A stretch of 64,000 bases of DNA from Kudoa neothunni (lineage: Eukaryota > Cnidaria). This document shows positions 1 through 14,100 of this stretch, piece by piece. The notes under the pieces are model-generated. The model was not told the DNA's origin. It saw only the letters and a list, made by a program, of their open reading frames with translations, and did not search any database. Where the stretch lies: positions 4,216,001 to 4,280,000 of the forward strand of contig OZ199839.1 of the NCBI GenBank assembly GCA_964304625.1. The letters run 5' to 3'. The translations under genes were made by a program, and so were the position numbers. Within the stretch, counting starts at the first letter, position 1, and every line of letters starts with the position of its first letter.

Positions 1-2168
1 ATAAAAAAATTTATAGAAATTTAATTAAGGAATTATTGTTGTTACTATGTCTATTTATATAAAATATAAATATATCGATAATAAGTAATTAGTGTTTATA
101 CCGCAATAAATTGTACATTCGTTTACGCAAATTAATGTTAAATCAAAAATTTCTAAATATTTTGAGATTGCATCATTAACCCCTGATAGATCATCGTATA
201 GCGCTCTCGTATATGGTCATTATTAAGGGTTTATACGCCAATTAACCATTTTTATGATATTAATTCAAACAAAATAAATTTTAATAATTTATGTATGAAA
301 TTTCAAACAAAAATATTTAAATTCGAGAAATGTTTTAATCGCACCGTGGCTCCACTAGCCCAACGTGGTCTATTAAGGGTTAGAGAGGTTCGAATCACGC
401 TGGAAAATCGCAAAGTAGGCATTAAAATGATATGAGTAAATTTCATTAGAAAATAGGATAACGATTTTTATTACTCTTATTTCCAATTTTTCGATTACTA
501 ACATTTCAAATTAAGCGTTTAAGCCAAAAAAGGATTGGTTGAATCTTGCCTAAAATGTACTTGGAACATTTCAACTTAGTTTATAGTAACGTGGATGTTC
601 TGTCGTATGCGATTAAATACTTACCGTAAAATTGTTGGATATTTCACAAAATTCATAATTTTTACAAAATAGCAAATGAATTCGGATAAATAAATTTTTT
701 TATACCTATCATGATTTTTTGTAACTTTACAAATGTGACTTTATTTTGAGGGACGAATGCCGATGAAATGAGACACTAAAAGTGTGAAGTTTGGATCATT
801 CGTATAACGCTTAGTCAAATTCAACTTATGTACTTTACGCTAAGTATATTGACCTCGGTGGAATAAGAAAAGTATTTTTGACTCTGTTCAGACACATTTT
901 TGAATGAATTGTACGTGTTAATTCCAAAATCCACATTTACGTATTTGGACATTAAACATTGGAGATTTTCTTAATGTCTCTAACATGGCATTGCAGTTAT
1001 CATGAGTTTACGGCTCATCAAAATATAGATAAAATGGAAAGCTTTACGAAATAATCACTATGTATTACAAATTATTACAAATAACTAGAAAACCGGTTTT
1101 AGTACATAATTGAAAGAGTCCTCAGATATACAAATAAATGAGTTTTTCGAATGCAGGATATTAATGTTGGCCGGAAAAAATATCATTCTTTCGGAGATAT
1201 ATTTCCAAAATCGAACTTACAAAATAATCCACCTCTAAAAGTTTTAATACCCGACTTCGATATATCAATTTAATAATTGATAGATAAATTATTTTGTTCT
1301 AACAACTCTAATGTTTTTGTATACAGACTGGAAGTAATTGGCATTTCATTGACACAAATTTTGGAAGTTCTCCCCGAAAGACCTTCCTCAGCTAATATTT
1401 TATAGTTTAGGTCCGCTTGTAACCAACCCCATCGTTAAAAATTTCTGTATTTATATTAATTTATATTACACTCTGTAACAAAGTGATTATAACAGCTTTT
1501 ATCACTGAAAAAATATTATGCAAAAAGTAATAATAAGACGTTCTTATAAGTACGTGTTTCAAATCTCCGACGTTGACATGAATTAATTGTGATCATTTAC
1601 ATAAAAAAGCCATTATACAATAATTTGTCCCCCTTCTTTACCTTTCTACGATGATATAATTTTCATGGATTTTTTCTCCATCCATCATAAATAACCAAAT
1701 ACTGTTTAAAATAAATGATCATAAAAACTTAATATTTCCCAATAATGTCTGCAAGAAAATATCAGTGTTTGCTCATTATAGTTTCAGCGAGTAATAGCTG
1801 TCCTGAAAAATGACCAACGTATATATTTAAACTATTAAAAATAAAAGATTATTAATATTTTTGTTACTTTAGCCAGCAACAAAATTTCCGTTTAAAATAT
1901 AACCAGTTATATGTACAATTAAATCAATTATAAGATTAATAATTCTTCTAAAGTTTTTATACTTCTCGATCTTGTATCTACGCATGTTTTCATGCCTTAT
2001 AACCATAAAAGTACTACCACCTCAAGTTTAGAAATATTAATACAAATTAATGAGCATCAGGCCTAGGATGCATAACAACTATAACTCTATAAAAATGTGA
2101 GACACTTTATAGGGTAGAAAATTAGTAAAAGAATATTTTATTAAGAATTAAAATTAAGGAATAATTGT
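1..2168. other. AT-rich stretch with no recognised gene
   Basis: No open frame of useful length and no protein similarity was seen on either strand. The only structured element noticed is the tRNA-promoter-like stretch at 349-400. The region lies downstream of the 3' end of the minus-strand neurofibromin gene, so part of it may be that gene's 3' UTR. Confidence 0.5.
349..400 (+). repeat. tRNA-promoter-like fragment (possible SINE relic)
   Basis: An A-box-like stretch (TAGCCCAACGTGG, 356-368) is followed by a good B-box (GGTTCGAATCA, 387-397). The gap between them is only 18 nt, too short for a tRNA gene, and flanking bases do not form an acceptor or T stem. I read it as a decayed tRNA-derived repeat rather than a tRNA gene. 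Confidence 0.25.
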
Positions 2169-5100
2169 TCAGACACCTAAATGAGCCGCTACATTTTTTA
2201 AGAGTTCGGTCAGAAATGTATTCACATTCTACAAAGAACCATTACAGAAAACCTCCCAACAAAGTGGATACCTGATCAGAGGGGCCATTGACAGAGTAAC
2301 TTTTGGCTTGTTTGGCTTTGAAATAACGATGCTGTGGTTCAGCTACAGAATATTAGAATGCGTACCGTACACTTCAAATAAGGTCTTACAATTGTGTGAT
2401 AAATCTTGAGTGTTCGTGTTGCTGCCGGAAAGTTTAAGTATGGTGGCCAATGTAGAAAAAAGTGGATAACTGAATGAAGTAAACAAAGATTCCCTTATAA
2501 TGTTAGAAATTTCCTTAAATCTAAAAATAGGTAGCGAGTTAAAAACTATCAGAATGTAATTGGAAACCTTTTATTAACATATTCCGGATATGCCAAGGCC
2601 AATATTCCTGCAGAAAAAATTAAATGGTCACATTGAAGATGGTATTGAACAGCGTCGTTGCATTTTTTTATTAGAAGGTCTACCATAATGTTCACTTCAT
2701 AACTTGTGAGATTGTAGCTTTTGAGAGTTTGGGCTTGAGCATCGAATATTTTATCAATTCCAACACCTAATTGTATTTTTTGTGTGAGTTGATTCAAGAA
2801 ATGAAACGACATTCACTTTGATGTTTCACCGTGGAATCCATACGCTGATTGATCAGATGAGTAATAATGCGGTCATCATTGTACAAAGCTAAAGTATGAT
2901 TAGGAAATAGTTGAATAACAGCTCTATTGATAAAGTACCCATGACTAAAACAGTGTTCATTTTGTCAATTTTTGAAACAACTCTAATAATTTAATTTAGT
3001 TATTCGAAATAACGGATTATGATTTAGGAGCTAAATTTTTACGAGGAATAAATTTTTCCTGTTGAATTAGGAGTATGAGGGTTTGGTGTTAATTTTTTGT
3101 TAGAACATGAAAGATCGTGATCCATCTTGTTAATGCAAATCAGCAAACTGAAAACAGCAATGATTAGATCAGCTATTTTTGAATGACCATTTTGCATTGA
3201 CCACGAAAAATCTAATCGTTCGTCAAACGTACTTCTAGTGAAGTTGGGGAAAATTACACGGGTAGATCGCAGCTACAAATGAGAACGAGAAAGACGTGCT
3301 AAAATCGATATTTGTGATCATTTTGAATTTATTTATTATATTTCGAATTGGAGCCTCTTTGGTGATATCGGAAAAGTATTTCTGGAACTATTAGATTGGA
3401 GAATAAAAAATCAGCATTTAGCAGACCGTAAGTGAAAATTACGGTTAGATTCGCCGGTTTATTTTGGATAAAATTTGAGAGTATACTGTACAAAATGTTC
3501 CAACAAACCTCAGGAATATTTTCTGCGTTGGTCTAGATAGAAGTTAACAATATCATTCATCATTAATAAAGATGTAATACCTGTATTAAAATAATTACTA
3601 AAATAAATACACAGCCTTGTAAATCGGAGAGCTAATATAAATAAGATTGATCATATATGTCGATCAGATAGTTGAATTTACATAATCAACGTTGTTTATT
3701 ATTTCGTATAGGCAATTCAAACACACGCTATGTATGGGAGTTGCTGTTGTAGGGAGTGGTCATTAGTTTGCTTAGGATAACTAGCAACTGCTGGAAGTGT
3801 TTTTGTTCGCGATGGTCAATCAAAATCGAGCAAGAGTAGACTGTTAATGCGGGTATAAGAATGATTTTATTTATTTCCTCTTCAACAAGTGACAAACGTC
3901 CGGTAGAGTCTTTGGGGAGGTTGATTTGGTTTAATTTAGAGAAAAGAGTTGATTCTAACACTTCCCCTTTAAGAAGAGAAGCAATATCAGCACTAAAGTT
4001 TTCAACTTTTGTGTACTAGATTAAAGATCAAGAAAATCAACCTGAGTAGTTTGATGTGATCCAAAAAAAATTACATTCATAACCAACGATTTGATATCAT
4101 ACAACAGCAGTTTGTAAGTTTTAATAAGAGGTTTGTTTTCAAAAATTTCGTTCAGTGAACTAATTTGTGTTTCATTTTTAATATCTAACAGTTTCAATTA
4201 TGATGTATTCCTTTTTAATTTTTGACTAATCCTTAAATACCATTTATTTGGAAAAATCTGTAATTGATTGAGGAAACATAACTTTGAATGAAATTTTCGT
4301 TTACAGCGGATTTGACGGAGCTAGGAATTGAACCAGTTGATGAAGTCAACGGGAATTCTTCATTGCTCAAAACATAGAGTATGTTTGCTGCGGCCGAGAC
4401 AATATCTAGAACGAATTTCTTTGGTACTACCAGAAGTAGACTGATCAAATGAATTAGAATTTTGGTAAATGTATTCTTATCTACATATAAGATAGCACAA
4501 CTAATGATTAGTCAAAAGTTCATACTTATTTGGAAGGTCTCGTAAGTTACAATGCTAAGAATCCGTATGAAAAACGATAATGTTTCATTCTGGTAATCTG
4601 GATTCAGTATATCTGAATTGATGTTTGAGTATATCTAAGAGTTAGTTTAACCCTCCTATTATATTGTCAATAGAATAAAGTAAGCGTATAAATTATGATC
4701 AAAAGAGTAATGTGAGCATATAAATTTAAGTTAAATGAATATTTGTTACATATTTTTTAAAAAAATTATAAAGTACGGTTTTCATTTCTGAAAAAACGTC
4801 ATCAATCAAAAATTCATGATTTGCGGAAATCTTGGAGAGCGAAGCGTTTATCATCATATATAATTCTTCTGGTTGCATTTTGTAGCAGACTTTGTGATAG
4901 AACTGTTTGCGTAACGAGTAGAAATACGCGGTAATTTATGCGAATTACCTTTTTGAAATAAACCCAGGCTTCTTTAGCCATCTTCTTATCAAGAGCGATG
5001 TATTTCCACACATAATTGGATAGCTTAGACAAAACTTTGTTGTCACTAAATGTGAGAGTGACGATTGAATGCACAATGTTGATAATATCGAATCTTTCGC

Positions 5101-8100
5101 TGTCTTTTATCTGTCGGGATATTCTAAATAATTTCAGTACAAAAATTTGATAAAACATATTTAACAAATCTTTGGTCAGTTATTTGTTTCAATTTTTATA
5201 TTAATTAATATATTTTCTCATAATGTTATTGTATACAATAATCGAGTAAGAAATGCTTTCAGAAGAATCTAATAATTATAAAAATCCATACTTTACCAAA
5301 TTGCTCATCCAAGGTTCCAAGTAAATTATCACAACATCTCTTATTTCATCTTGGAAGGAGTTCAAAAAGTCCAATGTGCATTGTATAAATCCGATGGTAA
5401 AGGAGGGAGCATCCATCGATATCATTTCACTTACCATAGATAGTACTGAAAGATGTGAATTACAAATCCATTCCCCTAATTATATGTATAAAAATAAAAA
5501 CGTAGCATTTTCAAATTAACCTCTTGTGTTAAGATAATCTAACGAACGACCCAACTCGTATCGCTTGGCCATAATTTTGAGGAATGATACAGCTTGAAGC
5601 TTCGCTTGAATATTTTGGCTCAGGAATATTTTAAACGCCTAAAATGATACCTTAAACACACATTTTTGTAAAAAGACCTATTTACAACTGCGATAGCCTT
5701 TCCAATGAAAAAATTTTCGAAACTATTCAGCGAACACATGATTACTGATGGCTACATTCACACACATTTAGATATGCATATAAAAAATCAAAATCCGTAA
5801 AATTTAACTCACTTTACATCTAGCTTTTAAACAGATTTAACTGTTCCAAAATTTTCATTGCATTTTGTGACTCCAATTTTTTCAAAATGTCCCCATTTAA
5901 ATTAATTTCAATAACTGTACCGAGAACATTCACCTAGAATCGTTACATAAAAGCATCTTAAAAGAACGACTTACATCTGTTTATAGTCGAATATTTTATC
6001 ACGTCTGTTATAACTTGTTTCGATTTTTTTCTCTCATTTAATACAGCGTATTTCAACACAATCTCATGCTTTTTTATCTACATTAATTGCATTGTGAATC
6101 CAACTCGATCGAGTGAAAATTCATACTATCATATTCACATGTGGGGTTGTGTTGTAGGTGACAATAAAATTAATATCTGTATCATCGGTAATGAATGTCG
6201 AAATATAACCTAAATCTGGTTTGTCGATGATATTTCCAAGTTCTTTTGCATCGTCAATAAATATGATTTTCGAATAAATCTACAGTTTATTTAATACATC
6301 GTATTATTTTATCGTTTTATACTCTCTTCAAATATGTTGAATAGTTAAAAATATCGTAAAGGTCCTTTGGAAAGTTTATCAAGTAGATTTTTTGTAAGCG
6401 AATCATAACAAACGAATCCGATTGCTCATAGTCATGAGGATTAACCAGTTTTATCTAATAAAAAATAATATTTATTGATTATGGGGTTTTCAATTACAAT
6501 TTGATGCTTATTTTGAAATCCGTATGCGTCAATCACTAATATCCAAGGAGCATCATTATCAGTACGAGGTATTGTATTGAGTAGTTCGAAAAGCGAATCA
6601 AATGGTGCTTTTTGGACATTTCTATGCGATGGAATTTTGCAATAATTACCAAACTTTAAATCTAACGAATTTACTCGAATGAGGCCAACTTTAAAAGATA
6701 TATCTCGGTAGAAGGATCCAATTTGGATTGAGGAGATAACTTTAGCTAAATATTAAATGATATATGTAAAATTTATTTTAAATTTTAATTAAAATTACAT
6801 TGATAATGAGGTTGAGTTGGTCTTTAAAGTTGTACTGAATTTGTTGAACCATACTTTTGTTTACAAAACTACTGCTTGAGAATATGTCCGAACTATCGTT
6901 GTTGTTGTTGTTGTTATTATTCAAACTTTTAGTGGGCCTAAATGCCTCGTTAATTATGCGGTGATAAACATCAAAATTCTCTTTCAATATAGACACGTAC
7001 AAATGATTTGCTGTTAGCTTTAGGTTATTTTCAGACATAAATTGCTGTTGTAATTCGGTAAAGTGATTGACCTTAAATAAGTACTCTTCCAATTTCTTTA
7101 ACAAAGTCTTGTCTACAGATCTACAGTTGGTGATCACAGATTAGATCGGAATTGAAGAATGAATGATTACTCCACTTCTGTAAAATTTTCGTAGTTTGAA
7201 GGCAAATTCATATAACAACTGGCCAACACATCAACAATAGTGTTAGAGTTTTCTAATTTTGGTGACTTGGCAGTGGAAATACTTTTTGGGGTATACTCAA
7301 TGAGGTTATCAATAAAACTAAATAATTAGTTATCGAGATAAATGTTTTCTCAGATACGTCTCCATCTTTGGAATGGATTGTTTAATATAGAAATCAAATG
7401 GCTGCATAAACTCTTCTTTTGCTCGCGATGTCTTATTGGCTATGTTTTGTAAAATCTAATCGCACAGACAAATAGTTAAAATATCACTAATATCTTTTTG
7501 AATGTTTGCCTACTTTGGATAATAGCGTTACTGCACGGTTCAATTTTTTCTCGAGCGCGTCATTTTTGGCATATTTAGAAATGCAGTATTGTATCTGCGG
7601 ATTAAAAAATCTCAAGCAAAATATACTGGCCACTGTGTTTTTCGCATCTTCAGGATATTTCACGTGAATTGCCTATTATTGCGACCGAATAATATATATT
7701 TTATAATACAAAGTTAATTAACTACCGTATACAACGCTTTAGCTATAATTTTCAGCTGTTCAGGTGATCTATTAAATTTTATTTTTTGCGCTACGTAACA
7801 CAACCAATACTTTTCATGATAACGATACAAGGTTTTCATAAATATATTAACCAGATTTGCCAAATTGTTGCGATTATTGTTCATATTACAAGGAGCATCA
7901 ATTCTTCTACTATCAACTTCGTATTCGTTTTGCGGTTCGTTTACTATCTTGTCTACCACTGGTTGAACCAAAAGACGAACGTGCTCCATGGCTTTCACCC
8001 GAAATATGCTTTGGATCAGTTTGAGTGCCCCTGACTCGGATCTAAACAGTACTTGCTTGCTAGTGGAAGATGCTACCTGTCGAAGAATTTATTATTAATT

Positions 8101-11100
8101 TATTTTAATTTATAACCAAAACTTACTTCCTCTGTGGCAATCGACTCCACAAAATCATATAAAAGCCCTCTTTGTGTAAACAAGTCGACTATGATAAAAC
8201 CAAAATTGTCCTATTTGTATAATGCAATTTCGCTACTATTTACATTTAAAATGTTACAATATTGGCTGTGTTGCACAGCTTGAAGAAGACAGTCTCAGCC
8301 ACTAGGTATCGATTCTCAATTTTTGTTATCAAAATATCTCCGATCGCGTCAGCATCAGCTTTTAATGCAAGAAAATCCCCATAGAAACGATTACATCCAA
8401 TCTAAATATAAAATAACAACCACGTGCAACCTTTGATATATTACAATCTTGTAAACGTGACAAATAATGCTGAATAGGTCGCAACTGTGCTCGTTGAGGG
8501 CATAAGTATCGAGGATTTCTAAATTTGGATAACATAATTTGAAAACTCAATTAAACATAGCCGTTCTCTCATTTATATTTTTATTATAAAGTTCCTTAAA
8601 ATGTATACATTTAATATAAACAATTAACTTGTACTGATGCAAACACACTCACAACCTTATTTGAAAAAAAATCATTTAGAGATTAAACAGATATCAGCTC
8701 GTATTTTTCAATAAACTTATGAAAAAATTAAAACATTAAAAGGACCAAATAATTTGTTGTAAGTATGGCTCTTATAAACAAAAATAGATTAAAGTGTAAT
8801 TAGGGGTTATTTTTTCATAACGGAAACCCATCTAAACAGCTACCACGATAATTGTAACTTCTGAATATTAATTAAACGTCTACTATTTCTCAATTATGTC
8901 TGGCAAAAACTGAATTAATGAATGGAAAAGTAAACCAATAATTTATATTATAATTTATCGACAAAAACATAATAAATATAGATCGAAGGTTATTTTAGGT
9001 TTATAAGAGGTTTTAAGCGCCTAAAACATTTTTTAACTTATCTTAATAATGTTTTGGTAATTAATGTTTACATTGATCTATTTTATAATCAAAGATTTTA
9101 ACATCAAATAGAAAAATATGGATATACCTAGATAAGGTAATCACTACCAGAGCGACCTTACAATGGAGGTGTAATTATTATTAATATTAAAAGTTAGATT
9201 GCCTTTATAACTTTTTAATCAAATGTTTATTGAATTCTTAGTTAACACTCATACTTAAGACGAAATAAATACAGTAGGTGCCCACGACCTGTTAAGTGCC
9301 CTCGAGTCGTTATGACGCATGTGAATAAAGCAAAATTTTAATATGAGCTCTTGCAACTTAGTCTCTCCTATTTATCACTATGTTTATATTTATATTCAAA
9401 AGTATATTAATAAAATAAAATTTTCTTATAACAATCATGTAAAGATTAAATGCGATTAATCTAGTCCAGGGGTTCCCAACTGGGGGTGCAAACTTTGGTC
9501 TCAGGTAGTGCGAGTCTTGTTTTAGTTAGGAAGCGTTGATCTAGTCTATCCTTGACTTTAATTTGTAGAAACAAACCATTTAGACGATGTGATGATAATA
9601 CCAATGATTTCTGTCAACAAAAATTTTAACAAATAATAAATGCAATTCACACATCAGGTTTTATTGCAATCAAAATTATTTTTTATTTTAACCATAGAGG
9701 CTGGGACGATTTTAAATATAAACATGCAGAAAACTTTCTTAATGAATCACTATATCTTAAGGAAGTGTTGCGTAACAAATGAACTATTTTCTGTACTCAA
9801 GAGAAGTAGGAGTAAGAGTTAATAATCAAGATAAATTTAATATATGTTGATATACTCAATAAAATATAACTAAAGTTTTTAGCATACTCGTTAGTTGGAT
9901 TTTGCTTTGGAAAAGTTTTTAATATTTTACTGGTAAAGCTTTGGCATTCTTGAACCGTAAATCGTCGTTTCTAGATCTATGACCGTAGATAACATTTGAT
10001 AATTTCGTTTTCTGAACAATTTGTACATTTTTCTCAAATAAATTAGAGCAAAATTCATAGAAATAGTAAATTTTTTAAATTTGTTTTGGTTATTTGTAAT
10101 TTTCATTCCATTATGAGACTTCATAATGGATTCTTTATTACCCAAAATCCTGTTTAAAGAGGATAGATATTTTAAGTTAAAATTATTGAGAATTTTAGTT
10201 TATCTGTTTTTTCCGATTCGATATTCTTTCATAATATGGCATTATATCCATTTTATCTGTCAAAGAACGTACCTTCTTGGTTTTCTTCAAGTGCCCACGA
10301 GTCGTAAATTTGAGCTAATTCTTATATACAACGAATTAAAACCAAAACTGAGGTTTTAATAACTTATTATAATTGTTGTGCTTTTATTTGATTCATTTTA
10401 ATTAGTCACAGTATTGTGTAAGTCATTAAATCATGGCAGGTGCCCACGAGTGGTAATGCGCACGAGCCGTCACCTACTGTATATTGCTAGTCTAATATTG
10501 GATAATCTTCAGAACACATGAAACAAATAATATTCCAAAAATTAATGAATGAAATATGATTTTCTTACTTTATATTAAAATATTATATAAAACAATTAAT
10601 TGTTAAAAAGTAATATCAGTTTATTTTTTAACTAAAATAAAAAATGTCTGTTATTCAGCGAAAGTCAACTCTAAAATATCTATTCCGAAGTTTTCCCCAT
10701 TTATATAAGTATAAACAATATTTATCTATTTTTAGGTATTTTTAAAAATTATTTCAATATTTTCAGTTATTTTTCCATATGAAGTGTAATCAATAAGTAT
10801 ACTTAATATTAAAATATTATTTATGGAGTTAATTTTTTTATAGACTTCAAATATTTATAACTTTTTAACCAACAATTACTCAAACTTGATACATATGTCA
10901 AAAATAAGTACTTTGAAAAATTAATTGAAACCGCAAGTTTAGACGAAAATGGTAATAGCGATATATTTTTTCTGATTATCTTTAAATTTACATATTTAGC
11001 AATAAAATGTTAAAAATGTAAATGCATGCAGATAAAGGAATTTTCCATTATGTTTTGGAGTATTCTTTAATATAAAACAGAACTTCCTGACTTTCTTATT

Positions 11101-14100
11101 AGAGTAAATTTTTTTCATACAAAACAACCTCGACTTCATATTAAGTTGATCATAAGTAATCAAAAGATATTCTGTTCTAACAAATTTAACGTTAGCTCAA
11201 TAATTTAAAAGTTAAATTCTTGTTTTATTTATAATTACCAATTTCAATTAAACTAATTGTAGTATCTTATTTAAATAAACTATTAATATAACTATCAAGT
11301 ATTTATTACTAAAAATATGATATCTGATTTAATTATTTTATTTAGGTAGATTACTGATAACCTTTAAGAAATTAGTAGTTTGTTGAGCCACTTAATTAAT
11401 TAGAAAAAATAAAAGAACATCGACGCTTTTTAACAATTAAATTATGTCTTAATTATATTCTATTCGTCAGTAGAAGTGAAAGCACTCTAGTTACAAACAA
11501 TTTATCATAACTTTAATTAAATATCGGCCGATTGAAACTAACTTTCATACCATTCATAACGTCAAAAGTAACGTTCCAATTAGAAATTACGAAGGATGTT
11601 ATGGTGTCTGTGAGGAGACGGTTGAGTTCATGGTTTTTTTTGAATAGTGGAAAGCTTGAAACATTCATCAGTTGTTGTAACACACTAAGACGCAATAAGT
11701 TTTTGTAAATTTTGATATCCAATACGAAATTTGTTTCTTACCTGTTGAAATTGTGTTGTGTGGCGGTATAATAACTTTCTTTGGATGATGATCTTTCAGG
11801 AGGCCATTTAAAATGAATAAATACATTTCTTAATGCCAAACACATAATCTGATACAGCTGTTCATTTCTAAATAACGTTAAGCTGAAAACCCTCCAGCGA
11901 ATAGTATATAAGCAACCTTTTGATGGAAAGTTTGAGTGGATTATATTCCATAGAATGATTGTTATCCAAGTCGGCCAGATTGTCCAGTGCTTTGATATTT
12001 AACAATCCCGAGAGAAGAATGTCATTTATCTCACTCATCCAACCATACAGAATCTCGAAAATTTTCTGAGCATAATAACACAGTTTTAATGGCCATCTAT
12101 AGTTTGGAGACTGGAACATTTTAAATATCACATTTGATATATCTCTGTAGTAGATTGGATCCACTTTCATATTAGAAAAGTGCACACCTGGGGTTATTAG
12201 CGTGTTCAGTAAAAAACAGATATTTTCATCATTTTCAGGTTTGTTGATGTGAAACAACCATTGGTTTTTGCTTTCATATAAAATATTCATGAGTTGAATA
12301 ATGTTAACATAGAATATTGTAAAGTCGTTATGCTCCTAAAGGGAAAAGTTTATGATGTTTTGTGCAATTTTGTCATATATATTATATATTCACGAGATCA
12401 TATTCAAAATGTGATACCTGTTGTCTGACTAATAAATTGAAAATTGTGACTATTTTCGAAAGAAGTAAATCGGAGAATTCTGGATTTAAATAATGACCGA
12501 AGGCTGTCATAATGCTATTGGTGGTCAAGTCTTCATTGTGATATTTATTTGTAAATAACGTCATGGCCAGCATAGCAAACCGTGTAGAATTACTGTTTCA
12601 CATCATTTCCGGAGGGTTGGAGTCAAAAATTAAATTAAACTTTAAAGAATATAATTTACTTATCTTCTTTGGTGTCGAAGGTAAGTGTGGCTACGTAAAA
12701 CGAGTTGATCCTTCTTGGCGAAAACGGCGCTGACTAGATAAAACAAAAGTCAATTGACAAAATTATAATATCTTAAAAGTAATGTATCGTCTATTTTTAC
12801 ATTATCAGTGCCGGATTTTCTATCCAGATATTTCATAATAATAATGGGCAAACGGTTAGCAATTCCGGTATTGTAAGGAAGCGAAATTTTTGGGTTTGAC
12901 ACAGATTTTGAGCATGTAGTTCCAAAAACACTCGATGAAATTTCATGTGCCTTAAATGAATTAAAAATCAATTTTTTATTTATTCAAGGATATTATTGTA
13001 TACCATTTGAAGAGCTTTTGAGTCGCATCTATTATCGGCAAGAATCTTCATCACTTGTATTTCTCCGCTATTTTTTCCAGCTAAAAATCATATAAATCGA
13101 ACCATTAGTATAAATAATCAGATTTTTTGTTAGTTAAAAATACACATGAATTCAATTTCTGACAAATGCGAATTTCCTATCAATTTAAGCAATTTCACAA
13201 TCGACATTAATGTTTTTTCTGCACAGTGTTCTGGTTTAACACCAACTTTATCCACCCACTGATATTCAGCGGCAAGCAGGTTACAACAATTCAAAACCAT
13301 CTTGCAAGCCCAAAAGTTATCAATCCACAAAAAAATATACAATGCATGCTAAAATATATTTCGATAGTGATTATTTTTTCTATTCTGCCAATGCTGGAAA
13401 AAGTAGCTACGTTACCTCTACGGATTGAAGTGATCTGGATATTAAAGACTCTAGGCTGAGATTGATTTCCTTGATCTAAATCAAATATAGTTGATGTTGA
13501 TAAAAGGTGTGTTAAATATACTTTATAATTGGGATTTCTCTTCATATATTTAAATTTTTCTTCCATAATAAATCCAATGGCTTGAACTACATTAATGACA
13601 GTAATTTCGTTGGATTGCGTTTTGAGAACATCTTCAGCTAACACAGAAGCTAGTAAGAAACTACAAATATAATTTGAGAATTAAAATAAATGTCTTTTAT
13701 AAGCTGATATGGAAATACTGCAAGGAGATGTTCTTTTCAAACCAAATACTCATTGTTGATTCTGTATAGAGTACTTTAATAATCTTTAAATATAACATCG
13801 TAATATTGGAATAACAGATCAAAAGAAGAGGCGTTGTTACTTCATTTATTTCATCTGATATTTCTGGCAATGAATAATGCACTAGTAGTTTACAAATACA
13901 AATGATGACGGTATTGATTTCTTCATATGATGAATTGGATGCATCCTAAATAGACTGAGCATAAATTGAGTTTTTAATGCAAAAATCTACCAGTAACATT
14001 TGATGTAAACATTTTTTGTATATTCGAAGACAGCTATGTAGCCACAATGTAGTTGAGTCATCAACCTGTCGATCCACTTCCTTTACTGCTTTCTAAAACC

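Larger units (their letters stand above)
8570..11510 (-). other. Large NF1 intron
   Basis: Coding exons stop near 8550 and resume at 11722-11513 (a helical exon reading NLLRLSVLQQLMNVSSFP..). The interval has no exon-like reading and contains a pogo-type MITE (9272-10479). It is far longer than the gene's other introns, so transposon insertion probably accounts for much of its size. Confidence 0.6.

Noticed and set aside
170-235. TTAACCC ... GGGTTTA pair as a tiny piggyBac MITE
   Set aside because: Arms match poorly and the right TTAA is missing.
349-400. Possible tRNA gene
   Set aside because: B-box is good but A-to-B spacing is too short and no acceptor or T stem forms.
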